From: Enoplolaimus lenunculus
Taxonomy: Eukaryota > Nematoda > Enoplea > Enoplida > Thoracostomopsidae
DNA: 64,000 nucleotides
NCBI GenBank assembly: GCA_030248215.1
Contig: JASANG010002517.1
Coordinates: forward strand, 62,001 to 126,000
Direction of reading: 5' to 3'
Notes under the pieces: model-generated
Databases searched by the model: none
Told to the model about the DNA's origin: nothing
The model's input: only the letters and a program-made list of their open reading frames with translations
Made by a program: the position numbers and the translations under genes
Shown here: one piece after another, positions 36,601 through 51,600 of the stretch
How positions within the stretch are numbered: position 1 is the first letter of the stretch
Layout of the letters: every line of letters begins with the position of its first letter

Positions 36601-39600
36601 TATTTTCCACATTCAATGTGTTACACTCATTTGCATATTTTACATTTCAGAAAACTCAACGACCGCAACCGGCGCTCGCGACCGTTCGCCAGATCGAGTC
36701 ATAGTCTTTCTGTCGACAGTCCGTCCTGTCCCGTCTCAACGCTCGAAAAGTTTCCCGGTCTGTTGTCAAAATCGTCGGAATCAAATTTAAATTCAACTTC
36801 AGAGAATCCTGAATCCGCTAATCCGAGCCCAGCTCTAAAACCAGTGCCGAAAGCCATGAAAAATGATCCCAAATCTGCGGTCCCGGTACGAAAGTCGTTT
36901 GCCCAGAATTTACCATCATCGCCTCTAAGTGTAGATACATCTTGCCCTACGGGATCCGATTCGTTAGCTATGATTAGCTTGTTTGATCAAACCAGATCCC
37001 CCGGTTCGTTTAATGGAAACACGGGCGGAATGCAATCGGCGGGTTGTAATTCAAAGTAAGAAACCATTTTCTTGCTTACTTCCAGCTTTACGATCAAATA
37101 GTCAACGTGGTTGTAAATTTGCAACTCTAAAATATTTTTCACAAAACTTTTTAAGAATGTGTTCTAATTTGAATATATATGCTGCGCCTTGTTTATATAT
37201 GAAACAATCATTACAGAAGCTGGAACGCTACTCAAAATACAGATGTTGGGCGTTGCAGCCTTAATAATACAGATCTGAAAGAAGACCAAACCCCCATTTT
37301 CCAAACCGTAAACATAGATTTACGCTAAGACTTAGGCTAAACTAAAGGCTAAAGGTTGCGCTATAAAGCGGGACATCGCAGCGGCGTTCGGCGGCGTGCA
37401 TCGGCGTTTGGAGTCGCACGGCGAGTATACCGTAACCCTTAGGCTAAGCTTAAACTGAGAATATAAGTTTTATATTAAAAACATTTCAGACCAAAAGGTG
37501 GCCGTGTTTTTTCAGTCTTTTCCTTAACCCAATCGTCTAAAGTCAAACTCATGTTGAAACAAGGCTTATTTGCTACATAAACAGTGACCAGTGTTACTGC
37601 ATTGAGTGCCGTAAGAATTTCCCAGTACACATTTTACCGATAATCATTTCACACCCAAATTTGAATTTTTAAAACATTGAATAAGCAGCAATCAGTGGAG
37701 GTCATGAGAAGCTCGAATATGTAAAAATTATCAAAATCGAACCATTTTTGGGCAAACGCGGACGGATGGAAAATAACCGAAAAAAACCCCTAAAAGTTTC
37801 ATTAGAGAACTGATTAACACGGCTGGCGAAAGGATTGTTCGCACCACCACAAACAGGTCCGAGGACGCCCCGAGTAAAATGTTTCACAGCTCTATTGTTT
37901 AGGTATCCTTAAATTTAAGGACCAACTCTATTAATACTTCACATAACATTATTGCCATCAGGTAATAGTCCCTCGCCAGGGACCAAAACCAAATTTTATA
38001 TTAAGATTTGGATATAAATCAATTATATTTCGCGTGCGCCATCAGAAATACCTGGATCTAAAGCGAGGCAAAGTCAATACCATATAAACAGAGGCGTATA
38101 CAAGGGGCATACGGTTATATTCCCCGAAATTCATAAAACGACTCGAGTACCTACAAGCTGTAGAATACGCCACGCCCCCCCAAATGTCAACCATCTCGAT
38201 ATTAACCCAAAACAAGCGAATATCTTAGAGAAAATTGTATAAGAGTTCCTTAGTGTATTCGGTCTAAGCTATGCCGTAAGCAACGTAGTTTAATTATGCA
38301 TAACTTTTACGCCAAATTAATAGTAAATAAGAGCAACCGTGTATTTAGCTAAGGACAGTTGTGGCGGAAGCGCCCTCAAACCCCCCAATTGGGGCGCTTG
38401 ACACTTGCGTCCCCATCTTGGGAAATAAAATTTTTATTTGCAGACCACGAAGTGATAGAGTTGGGACCATTTCGGAACGGATTGGGGGGTCGACTATCAG
38501 TTTTGGCGTTTTTTGATGAAAATATTTATATAGTATAACTCGGAGCTATTTAAATATACACTGACAATTTTAAGATTAATGTAATATATCGCGTCATTAA
38601 TATTAGCTTAGACTATACTTTGTCCGCTAGGGTAGACCATCGTATAAAATACAGTTTTCACATCTTGGATTTAGAAAATCATGCCCTACCCCCTGTTAAA
38701 AATTGCTTTATTTTATCCCGTTCATAAATTTGAGAGGGATATGTTCCCTTAGCGATCAATCATCCATCAATTGGTTACTTTGTCTCCCAGCACACATAAT
38801 AAATTGTCTTAAAATTTCAAAACTCGTACTTTCTTAAATTTCTAAGACATAAATGTCTTGTATTTCACTCATTAATAGCCTTAAATGGTTCAGAAATTTT
38901 GTCTGAAATTGTTAAAACATAAATGTCTATTCGTCAAAAAATTACAAATACCAGTTTATAAGACACAAATGTCTTTATTTCAAGAAATAGTTGCCTTATT
39001 TAACCCCACCCCTAGAAAAGATTAAACCATGCTTGCAAGATATTAAACACCCTTGAATGCCCTCCTGGAAAACTTTTATGCCCCCCCCCAGCAAGGTGAA
39101 CTGGCTATGGGCGGCCCGCACAAAACCCTTTTTACGTAAGATGATTCGTTCAAGAAATGAAATCCTGGTTACGCCACTGACGCAGAAGACGGAAAGAACC
39201 TGTTTTAGCAACAGTTAATTTTTGGTTTTTACCGTCTGCTGCGAGCAGTGTCGTTTACCAACTGCTTGTTTGACTGAAATTTGCTCAAGATTCTTCCAAA
39301 ATGTATCAACTTCAGCAATCTAAGGCAGATTCGCTTAAATTTACATAACACTGCCACCTGTCCAGGCTAAGCGATTTCAGAAATTTCCAAGGCTCCGCCC
39401 GCTGATTCGATCTGAATTCATTGAAATTCTAACAGTTCACTTTTCAAAGTAGGCACGCGATTGTGGTCAATGTAAACAAACTAAAGTTTAATATGAAAAA
39501 ATTGTTATTTTTAGGAAACTTGTTGGTGATATTATGGCAAATTTAGAAAAATTAATAATGAACGACGAATGGATATTTGCCAATTTGTCGACTACAAACA

Positions 39601-42600
39601 ACAGCCTGACATCGTCAGATCGACGCAAGTGAGTGCATAGTTTACGCTGTGGCTTTTGTACAGTTTCTGGCTATTTTAAAGAGTTAAGATTTAGGATTTG
39701 GCAAAGGCTTTGGCTAAACCATACGTAAGCCTTTTACTGAACATGCACTACAAAAAATGGTGAGTCCAATTGACTCTCTCTAAAATAGGCTTTTCCTGAT
39801 ACACAAACTGAGTCAAAATTCGGCTGAATTTGACTCTGGCGCAGTCGAATTTTTACTCAGTTTGTGTAGTCAGGAAAGCCTATTTCGAAGAGAGTCAATT
39901 TGACTCAACATATCTTGCAGTGTATAAGCCAAAACATAAATGTTGGGAAAGTGTACAATAGGTTCTCATGGTATTACATGGGTCAAAAGGATCCAGTAAA
40001 GCGTTTGGTGTGAAGCCTAAACTGGCTCAATTGCTGTCAGGCACGAATATGGAACGCACCTAAAACGGACGCTTATCAGGATTTGGACGCAAAATACCTA
40101 TAGTCAGGACATCAACCCATTCAGTGGTCCTTGTACGTTTCCACTAACATTTACGGGTAAGATACGATTTATTCGGGTCATACAGTTTCGCCAAACATTT
40201 ACGCGCAAGCTTATGGCTAAGAACAACCAGGGACATTGGAAGGATTTCATTTTGGGAGATGATAATTTGTCTAAACATTTGTTGCGAGCGAGCAAATCGA
40301 GCGAGACGACGTTTTGACCTCTGCAGGTTATTCTATCGCCTGTGAAACTGGGTTTTTAAGTCTAGAAATTTTAGGCAATATATTCTTCTATTGAACCCTT
40401 GGATTTGCTTATAAGCAGAGGGCTTAAATATTGCTATATACAAGTATATATAAGTCTTAAAATCTAACTCTTTCATAAGCCTAAGCTTAAAGGTTGCGCT
40501 ATACTTTACTGAGACGGACATTGACGCGCTCCCGCACGCAGCAGTGGGACGCCCCACGCCGCCGGGCGTCGGCACACGGCTGCTCAGCGCCGCGCGCTTG
40601 CGAGGGGCGGCGTCCGTCGGCGTGCGGCAAAATTTAAATCTTGTCACGCGCCGACTTCCGGCGGCGTGCGGCGACGTTTGGCGGTGTCCCGCGGCGCGCA
40701 ACGATTACAGCACAACCCTTAGCCTACACCTTAATGTTAAATGTGGCATAGGCAAAAAGACAAGGCTCAAAATGCTTGTTGATGTCGTATGAAACATTTA
40801 AATTTTGTCACAAAATGCATTTTTTTTTCAGAAAATCATCTCCATCATCAGTCAGTTCCAGCTGTCCTGGTCTGGACGAATTAGGTCGAAGCGTTCTTAC
40901 AAGCTACAGTCTACTGTCGTATATTCGTCTATTGCATCCACAGCATCGAACGGCGTTGGCAAACTATTTGTATCATCAAACGTCGTCATTGATTGGAAAA
41001 TTATTTACGTAAATATTTTAAGAATCATTTCACCGAAATTTTTGCAATATTTGAACTTTTTTTTACCTTTCATGTAAATTGTTGAATAATCTTTTGGCAA
41101 AATACTTCGCCTGGTCTGTAGAGTTGGACATTGGGGCCGAAAAATCGAATTTTTTAAACAGTCAAATCTCGATGTGTATCCTATGGAAAAATTAGGCTCT
41201 GGTAGGCAAGGTTTTTGAAAAATCAATTTTGACGAATTTTGCTCGGTATGTACATCTGACCATATTTTCAGTCTGAAAGAATTGACCTGAATTAATTTTT
41301 AGATTTTCGGCCCATGTTAAGATCAGGGGCGGAACGTTTTTGTGTGGGACTGCAATAGAGTAAGCCTAAGCATTCAGACTAATTTTTTGCTTGGCTAAGG
41401 CTTAGGCTTAGGCTTAGACTTAGGAATATGCTCATTCTTACGCTAGGCTAAGGCTTAGGCTTACGCTTAGGCTTAGGAATACTCTTGTAATACTGTTCCG
41501 CCCGTGTTCTTTAAATTGGCCAGATTTTGTTACCCAATTAAATTTGAATTACTGTCGAATATCTATCACCAGTAATTGATGAAAGTTGTCAAATATTTTC
41601 TGAATATTTAAGATTTCCATCGACTTCAATGTACTTTCACGACGAAAAATTTGACGGCCTCCTGAGAGTGATTCGGGTAGCAGTTCATTGGAAGTTTCCT
41701 GAGTTCATTTCAACTGGCGTTCAAGTGTTCGACGACGGACCAAATCGACGAGTCCCTGTGATTTATGTCAGTCCCAATATGGCGTACTCGGGTATTGAGC
41801 GGTTTTTGATGTTTGAGGTACAGTTTGTGGCAATAATCGTGTAACTATTTTTCGGTATATTACCAGGTACCGGTTCTAGTGAAATCTCTAGAATTGGGGA
41901 ATCTTGAATAGTTTCTTCCCTGCAGCTTTAAGCCTGAGCTTAAACCTGAGCCGTGACTGTAGTTTATACCTAAACCTAAGTTTACCCCTAAGACTGAGTT
42001 TCAACCAGATCCCAAACGTAAGCTTAAGCGTAAACTTAAATACTAAGCCTACCTTGTGCCAAAATTTGAAATTTCTAAACTGTTCACAGAAATATGCAAG
42101 AGAGGAATTCTGAATTGTATTTTTGCATCGAATCTACACAAAATTAAAGTAATTGAACTGGCTGATATTTTAATATAATTTCAGCTTGGTTATGTAGAAG
42201 TCCATATGATACCAACATATGAACGCAAATCTGGTTCAGATAACGAGGAATTGGTAAGTATGGTATTATTTGTAGCAGGCAAATCAAATATTGTAAAATT
42301 TAATTTTTTACAAAATCAGTACCACGACAGGTCGAATTGTGTAGAAACGTGTAAATATTTGAGCTCGGTAACTGTGACCGATGTCTTGATTTTCATTGGC
42401 TGGATTTCTGAAACCCTACTTATGTACGACTTAATAGTACTTAAGTACGTGCTTCGTAATTACTTAACCATTTTGTCGTTTTTAAATGCGCACTTAAGTT
42501 TAGTAAATACTTAAGTCGCTGAATAAAATTAATACACTATAGATTAATGTTTTCGGTACACTAACCTTAGTCTAACTGGATTTGTAGACTCATTGTGACT

Positions 42601-45600
42601 CCATAATATAATGCAAAACTATAACTTTCTTCTTAATATGACGCTGGCTCACATTTTGCATTTATTTGTTCTTGCTCGAAAATTTAAGTATTTACTTAAA
42701 TCGTCGACATAAGTAATTATTTAAAAGTATAACTTATGTAAATACTTAATTAAGATTTTAGACAATCAGCCATTGTCTGTTATGATTAACCCTTAACTTA
42801 TAAAAGATATTAGTTGCAAGCGCAGTTGAAATACCTATAACATATATTTAATCTTCTTTTCGGTCAAAAATTTGAATTTTTAAAAATGCAAGGTGTGCAT
42901 CTAAAATTTATAATTTTTTTTTACCTGAACCAAATGAATGTTTATCCGTATACCGTTTCAATTACCGTAGTCAACATTAATGCCGGTCAACCACTAAAAA
43001 TCGGCCCAGGTATTTTGACATAAAACCGACATACTACTGACTATTTAGAAAAGCTCAAAGCATCGCCATAGAATCCTTAAAAACGATTCATTCTGATTAT
43101 TGGTCGAAATTTTGAAGCAATCCGCTGCGTAAAACCCCTGTACATCAGACTGTCACTCCACAGTCAACCCCTCTGGTGATATTCATTTTACTATTTTTCA
43201 GAATATCGAAGCTTTAGAACGAATGCTATCAGAAGGAAACACATCACGTCACTTTCCACTAATGATAATTGCTTCTGCCGGTTAGTTTGCTGTATTTTGT
43301 AATTTATATCGTAAGACGTACTGATTTCTTTGCAAGCTACAGTAACCAGTCGGTGTCCGAATGGTCAACCTGCCCTAAAAAGGAGTGACCCTTAGTCGAA
43401 ACGTTTTGTTGTTTGCTTGTATAACTGCTGCGTAGTGTCCTTATGGTCTTCGAGCAATCTCCCACACCTAAAATGTTTGCTGCGGAAGACCTTCTTATTG
43501 GATCAACATGAAAACCATTAAACTATGTCATATGTCCATCATCTGGCCCAGGTATCAAGGCAGTGGCTATAGAATTTGTATGCTTTAGAATGCAACAAAT
43601 TATATGACATTCGACCCAAACCAGGTAACATTTTCTTATAATTAAAACTGGTTCGCTGCACAAACGTTAGACAACTTTCGGGTCTTTTCAGTTATCCCCG
43701 TAGCCCAGCGTTTGCCTAAACGTGGTCGGATGTTGAAAATTTTTGCATACTTGAGCTTCTCATGATTTACCCTGATTGTTTCACACTCAAATTTGAATTT
43801 TTGAAAAAATCGTTTTTATTGTCAAATAAATGATTTGCCGCCGACCCGTATCGTTGGCAGCGCGCCAAATCAGTAATTTGACTATAACTGGTTAACCAAT
43901 CGTCTGATTACAAAAAATTTTACACTATTGGACTCAGCTGTGCAAGCTGCATCGAATGATATATAACGTGTTAACGTTTTGGACAAAAATTTCTGGCTAC
44001 TTAAAAAAATCGAATTTTTCAAAAATACAAATTTGGCCATGGAATGATCAGGGGAAGCAATGAGAAGCTCAAATATGCAAAAAAATTTCAAAATCCGACC
44101 ACTGTTGGGCAAACGCGTGCTGAGGGGGGGGGGTAATCGAAAATATTCCAATGTTTTAGCAGAATTTACAGACGTTATGCAATTTTAATGTGAAATATGT
44201 ACTAAATTTGAATGAAATTACATTCAGGATCTCCTTTGACTGGCAATACAGATAACATTTATGCGTTGATTCAATTGAAGAAGAAATACAACGTTTGGTT
44301 GCATCTCGATGGTCTCGGTGTTTCTGCGCTGTGCCTCGATAATGTGCCTGTTACCCTACAAGTAAATGCATACTGGAGCGCATCCAGAGGGGGTCATTAG
44401 GGACCTGTAAACCCCCTTTTCATGGAACGTTTTATTAAATATAAATAGGTTCGAGTCAGACAGCATCAATCGAGTCAAGGACGAAAGTTGCATTCAAACC
44501 TGTGGGCAGATCTAAATTATTTCTGAATCTGCGCCGGCATTAAACTATTAAAGCAAGAGAATAACGGGATTTGTGTTATTTTCATGCTCAAAATTAGTTA
44601 TAAATCACGTCAATAAATGGCCAATTATTTTATTGCCGATATGCTGCAATTGTTCGAAACGAATTTCATTGCATCCGCTAATCCATTTTTTAAACATTTT
44701 AGAAAAAACCCGGTGAAAATATTTGCATGTCTCAATTGTGTTGGCACAAAAATAAAACATCTTTAAAACATTTATAGTGTGAGTAGCCATTTTCCGGTTA
44801 CAAAATGAAAAAAACACTTGTGAAAATTTTATTTTACAGCCGATTTCACATGCGGATAGCGTTGTGCTTCCAATTGGGCAATGGCTTGGAATACCTGCTG
44901 TTCCGTTTATTGTAAGTCGATACAGGTTTATCTCAGGACCCTGCCTAGAATTTTTCCATCTCAAAAACTTTATACACTTTTGGAACCAGTAATGTTGGAA
45001 CACTGCAAATAATGATGTGTCAAATTGACTCTGCGAAAAAACTGAGTAAAATTCGACTCCGCGAGAGTCAAATTCGACTCAACGAACGACTCGGGTGATT
45101 TGACTTTGGGTGAGTCAAATTTAACTCTGTCGGAGTCGAATTTGACTCTGTTTGCATAGTTCGGAAAAACCTACTTCGGAGAGAGTCAATTTGACTCACT
45201 ATTTTTTGCAGTGTAAAATTGATTTTTTTCCATTAACTCCGTGCCGTTTTTAGGCTATCATTAGTCAAAACGGCAGGTTTATAGAGCACCAAGTACGCCC
45301 TGTTTTATTTTTAAATGGATTTGAACCAAAACCGATAACTTTTTAGCGATGGGTATATACTTCGCATTCTTGAGCACGGGTGTATGGTGCATGTATTACA
45401 AAGAAAATTACGCAGGAATTGCACCAAAAACTAACTTCAGTAAATTAAGCTTATTGTAGAAAGCACTCCAAATTAATAACTGTGAACTGACTTGTTCTAT
45501 ATTTCGGCCACTGTAAAGAACAGGGGCGGAACAGTATGATAAGCATATTCCTAAGCCTAAGCCTAAGCCTAAGCGTAAGCGTAGGCGTAAGAATGAGTAT

Positions 45601-48600
45601 ATTCCTAAGCATAAGCCTAAGCCTAAGCCTAAGCCTAAGCGTAAGAATGAGTATATTCCTTATCATAAGCCTAAGCCTAAGCTTAAGCAAAGCAAAAAAT
45701 TAGTCTAAAGATTAAGTCTTAAGCTTTACTTTATAGCTGTCCCACAAAAAACGTTCCGCCCCTGATCTTTATACATGGACCCATAATTCAATTAATCTGT
45801 GAAAAAATATGAAAACGAAATTTCACCGAAAAAGAATTAAAATTTAATATTTAATTTCTCAAATTTACATTGTTTGATTTGAATTTTAGACAATTCATCG
45901 AAAACTTGACGTCTTCCAGTTGAGCTACAGCGAAAAGCTGGCGTGTTTACCGTGGTGGGTAGTGACACGGTATTTGTCTCAATGTGGCATTAAAGTTCGA
46001 ATTAGCGCTGCTTATAGATTGGTGAGTTCAATCGTGATCGAGGGGGCAGTTAGTGTTGCTATTTAAAGATTCAAGCCCAGCCCCCTTTTGGTGTGAAGAA
46101 GTTTAAGTTTGTAACACAAGTAACATTCACTTTCATGGTTTTCTAATGAACGTAACCCATCCATTTTCATAAATTCCAGCGGTTCCCATTATGCAAGCCG
46201 TTGTTACGAAACTGGGGCAGTGAGTTACACCCGCCTGGTTTGTAAACAGCCTCGCAACCAGGAATCGTTAGTAGAAGGAGCGAGAATATTTCTAGAAGCG
46301 AAAGCCAAAATATAAATTTGTTTTAATGTTGCCGACGAAATTCTCAGTGCGGAGGGGCGATAAAGTTCGTGGGTGTACAGCGCTCATATTCCAACCGTAG
46401 TTACAGCCTTGTTTGTAAGTTAATAACGGATACAGATTAAATGGTCATTTCTTTGAACAGTTAATCCGAGTGAACTTTGTTGCTTCTGTTTAAGCCGATG
46501 TTGGAAGCCGCTGTTCCTTGATTTTACTAACTGGTGATAATTGCTACACACAGTTGGGACCACATATCAATGCGGTTAAAATAATGACCAGTACTATTGA
46601 GCTCTATGTTAAATATATAAACATCATTGAAAAATTATATTTCAGATGTCAAATGTGGTCGAAGAATTGCTCAAACATCACCAATTGATTATTTATGTAA
46701 ATTTTGTATTTTTTGCTAAATTTTTCGTTTGTTCGTCCTGGCTCCTGATACTTTTAGATGAGTTCAGTTTTTATATCGCACAACTGCAATAGAGTAAGCT
46801 TCGGCTTTAGACTAAATTTTTGCTTAAAATTGCACTGAAACACAGTATTGGACGTAGCCTTACGCTGACGTTTGGGCTTAAGAATATAATAAGGCTACTA
46901 TGCTCGCCTAAAGTAGCACTGAAATGGTTCATTCGTTATCATTTTTAGCTAATTGTATTATTTATAATATAACTTTACAGTAGAAGTGTATAGTATTATG
47001 CGGGATTCACGTTATAACTGGGGCAGTTGGGTCACGTTTTGTCTCGCGTTGATTCGACATCAACACAAATTTCTGCTATCATCACATCAGACAGACAGAC
47101 AAAAGTCGAATATCATATGAGATTGCTATACAAAGCACAGGCACACAGGTTATCTCAACATACAAGTGTTCGAATGTCACGTGACACAATCAGATAAATT
47201 GGTGAATATCATGTATGTCAAATTAATAGCATATATGATATGATATTCAGCAAGACGGATTTGGAGTATCATATGATATTTTACTGTACAGTTTAAGGGT
47301 TTCGTGGTTAAGGGTTTGTATACTTGAAGTTCCTTTTGATATTTCAGCTGGACTCAGTAAAGGTAAAACAAACCGGTGCTGATAAGACAAAGAAAGCCAA
47401 TGTAAGTTACATTTTTAAATTAGGAACGTTTGTATTATGTTCATTAATCAACTAAGCCGAAAAGTTAGTTATTTCTTAACAAATAACAGTAGACTTTAAC
47501 TCCCTTTGAGTTGAGTTGACTCTTTACTCCGAGTTCAATTAACTTCAGGGGAGTAAATAATTCAATCAAAATGAGTTGAATCAACTTAGAGATCTGAGTT
47601 CTGATAGTCCTATTAACTCAAACTGAGTCACTCAATTCATTCTGAAATGAAATCAACTCACTGTAATTTACAGTGTACGCATATATATCTATATATTAGC
47701 TAACATTTCTGTAAATATCCAAAAAAAAGAGATTAGGCCAGGAGGGTAGCGAAATTTTGAGTTGGTAGGAGTCTGAGCAACAAGGAGTTATAGTTGAATT
47801 GAAGCAACTCGGGAGGTGGAAAGGTTGTCACAATTAAAAAATTGACGTGTCCCCCCAATGAAACATTTACATATGGTTTCGAAAGAAATTTTCGATCGCC
47901 ATTAAATGCATTTTCAACAGTTGAAACCGTTTTTGGTTCATGGGATGGGGGGTGTAGATTGCAGATACCCAGCGACTTATAATATATTTCCAAAAATCAT
48001 AATGTCGAGATCAGAGTGTTTTTTCTACTATTACACAATGTTCCAGGCTTGTGTAGATTTTGGAGTTCGTACAGTTTTCGCCCAAATAAAGATACATTTT
48101 GGTTTTATTGCGTCAACATTTTGTAACAATTTTTTGTGTTAGATTTTGCATTAAAATTACGTTTATTTCAGGTTTCCAAACCGTTCCATGGTTCTCATCG
48201 CGTTGTCTTATTCCAGTACATTGGAGCGATTCGAGATTGCCCGACCAGCTCTAACTGCTCGTCGTCGCTGAGTACAGATAGTGATGGCGGCACATCAAAG
48301 AGATCTCGGGGTAGAAAACTATCACCCACAGTTAATTCAACTCGTTCTAGTTTACCTCCTAGTTCAGATTCGGAATCTTCAAGCTGTGAAGGAATTGTGT
48401 ACCCACGTCAAAGTAAACGTGGTGAAAGTGCTCCGGCCGATATGACTGAGCAATACATTGACGCTGTTAATACGTGGGTAAGTAGAGGGTTCCAACAGGA
48501 ACTAAATATTGCCGGAATAGGAACAGGAACCGGAATTTATAATAATTTTCAATACCGTATTATATGGTGTCGCTGTACTTGTTATGTGGCGGCTGTTTTC

Positions 48601-51600
48601 CACCGTCCGTCATCATACGGTATCGTACGTGAGTAATTCTATTACGATACCGCAGGGTGACGTACGCTGACGGATGTCATCAAAGTATAACGCCACCTTT
48701 TTAGTTTTAGACGACTCAAATATATTCAAAACTTCAATTCGTAACTCTACTAACGATGTTAATTACGTCGAAATTTTGTCAAAGGACAGCCAGTAAAAAT
48801 AGAATGAGCTGAGACATGAAATGGTCATTTTTTTGTTAATTTCAGTTAGGACAAGGATTTCTTCAAGAATGTCCACTGATGGGATTTCACAACATTACAA
48901 CGGCAACCAATGGACTTCGTGTGCGTCTGTGTCCGTTGGAAACAATAAATGGTAATTTGGCAATTTTAAGTATTTCATTATTTTATAGAACAAAACAACA
49001 TTTCTCATTTATATTAGCTAGATTTAACAATGATTTACTAAACAGTTTTTTCATTGTATCTCAAGTCCACATAAATCGGATTTAAGCCATTATGGAACCT
49101 GTCGCGACGATTTTATTTTACGCAAGAACTAAGAAAGTTATAGTATACTTTTATTACTGTAGTTGCCCGAATAAGACGAGGGTTCGGAAGAATTCAAAGA
49201 GAGTCCCATTTTGACTCATGATCAATATTAGCCGATATTCCTAATTAGATTCAATTAGATGGAAAGAGTCCATTCATAAAAGGGACCATAGAACAATGAC
49301 GTAGACTACTCAAATGCAAAACAGACACTCAGACAACCAGCATATACTTGATTTAATCTGGAAAAACGATTATAGCGTGAGGCACTCAACAAAAATGCAT
49401 CGAAGAAATCAGTTGTACCCAAAAGAACATTATTCAAAAGAATGTTTTTGGGTCAAAATAGCATCGGTTACAGTGTGTAAACCAAATATAACAGGGATGG
49501 TATCCCAAGGATAATCAAAATAAATATCAGTCCACCTCTCTTATTCGGGTCACAGCAGTAGATTTAGGCGTAAAGAGTGTCGATGCAAAATTCAATCCAT
49601 TATTTAGAAGAACAGCTTGGTTTTATCGACTGAAAATGGTTAAAGCCCTATTCACACGTGCAAATTTTGGCAGCGAAAACTCGCAACTGCAACTTTCACG
49701 CGTTTGTTGAAGCTGCAAGTATTTGCCAGAAAATATCACTTTCATTCTTAGTCTTGACACGAATTTATATAAATATCAAGCATAAGCTATAAATTACAAG
49801 TGCAGCCAATGATAATGAATTAATTCGACATGCAAGGCTATTCATGCCAATGTGAAGCACTCAACATCATATCTTCCAACTGCTCAATCAAAATGCAGGT
49901 GCAAGAAATTCAAGCAACATGCAACTGCGTTCGCACGTGCGAATTAAATTTTGAATCGAACAAATTCCAGTGAATAATTTGCAGCTGCAAGAACTTCAAA
50001 TTCGTTTCGTGACCAAACTTGCACATGCAAGTTGTAATTTAAATTTTTTTGCTGTAAAAGCTTGCACGTGTGAATAGGGCTTAACGTTTCATAATATGCA
50101 ACCAAATAATTTCAGCATAGCAATTAATCGCAGTCCGGCTCCGTACGGCCGTTTGCGTGCAATTCTGCACTGTAGCGTGCAACCTCGAACAGCGCTGTAC
50201 GTCTCTTACGGCGCCATAAGGCATTAAAGTTGTCATAAGTATAATATCACTTCAAGTCTTATTTTTAAAATTATCAGCTTTAAAACAGTATCCTTGCAGC
50301 TTGGAACTGCTGAAAGTTATCGTATCGCTTTGAATTTGTCAGTTTGTTTGAAATTGCAAGAATATCAATTAAAATTTGTGCTACTGAAAATATATTTGCA
50401 AAATTTATTATTATTTCAGTTCTCGGATCATCAGACGAACATTTCACTGCGTTTAAGAAACAGCTTTTGAGCAGTTTGGTAAGTTATAAAATATTTTGGT
50501 ATCCGCTTTGTGTAAACGTTTTGGTATTCTGATAGTCCGACGTTATATTGTAAAAGCATAATATGTGATTCAAGAATGAGGATTAAGCTTAAATTTAGCT
50601 AACAATCAACAATAAAATGTCCATAATTTTTGAAAAACTTTTTTTCTGCGTAAAATATTTAAAATATAACTAATGCAAGCCATAAGAGCGAATTGTCACA
50701 ACAGTTGCGATAACAATGCCAAAAATGTGGTAAGCGAACCGAACGAAAAGCCAAACGCAAACTTAGTAGTAAAATCTTTAGTACAAAGTTTTGGTTTTGA
50801 TTCCTTCTCGAGGGCATAGCCTGCGTTCTTTTAACCCCTTCAAGTTCGCAAATGCCACTACTGTAAAACCAAACAGAAAGGCTTGACACAAACCCACAAT
50901 GGGAAATTCGTTAGACTGCATATAGTTTCGCTTTTCCTGGATCGTTACCAGAACTTCTGAACGTACGGAAGTTGAATTCTATTAAAGATTTCGACAAAAT
51001 AAAGAACAGGCCTTAACAGTACTATTAAGCATATTCCAAAAGCCTAAGCCTAATCGTAAAAAAGCATTTACACCTTAACCTAAGCGTAAGCAAAAAATTA
51101 GTCTACAGCTTAAGCTTACTCCACTGTAGTCCCGCAGCAAAACGTTTCGCCTCTGATCTTTACATGAGTCAAAGATTCTTATGGGTTTCGTACGTCATTG
51201 ACTGAAAAATCTTATAAATCCATAGGGAAAAATGGCAAAGGCATTAGTGTTTGATCCGTAAATTTCACTTTGATTTAAAATATTTGCATGTTAGCGTATT
51301 TTGGATGCAACTGTTCGTGCAAGAAGTCGACTGCCGCAAATGCTTCGCGAATATTCTTGCCTGATTGGTGCTGATGTGCCAAAATGGGCCGGTGTTGGAT
51401 CTGTGATGTAAGTGGGTTGTTTGTATGCAACCAGTGAAGCTTCCGAAGGGGGGACACACGGGGCTGTTACCCACCGATTTTTCTCAACCCAAATACTGAA
51501 TTGCTGGTTCATGTTTAGTTAAAATATTTTCAATAAACAGGTATAACTTTTTAAAATTCAAACCATTCGTTGAGAATGGAAGACGCGCGTCTGTACTGAT

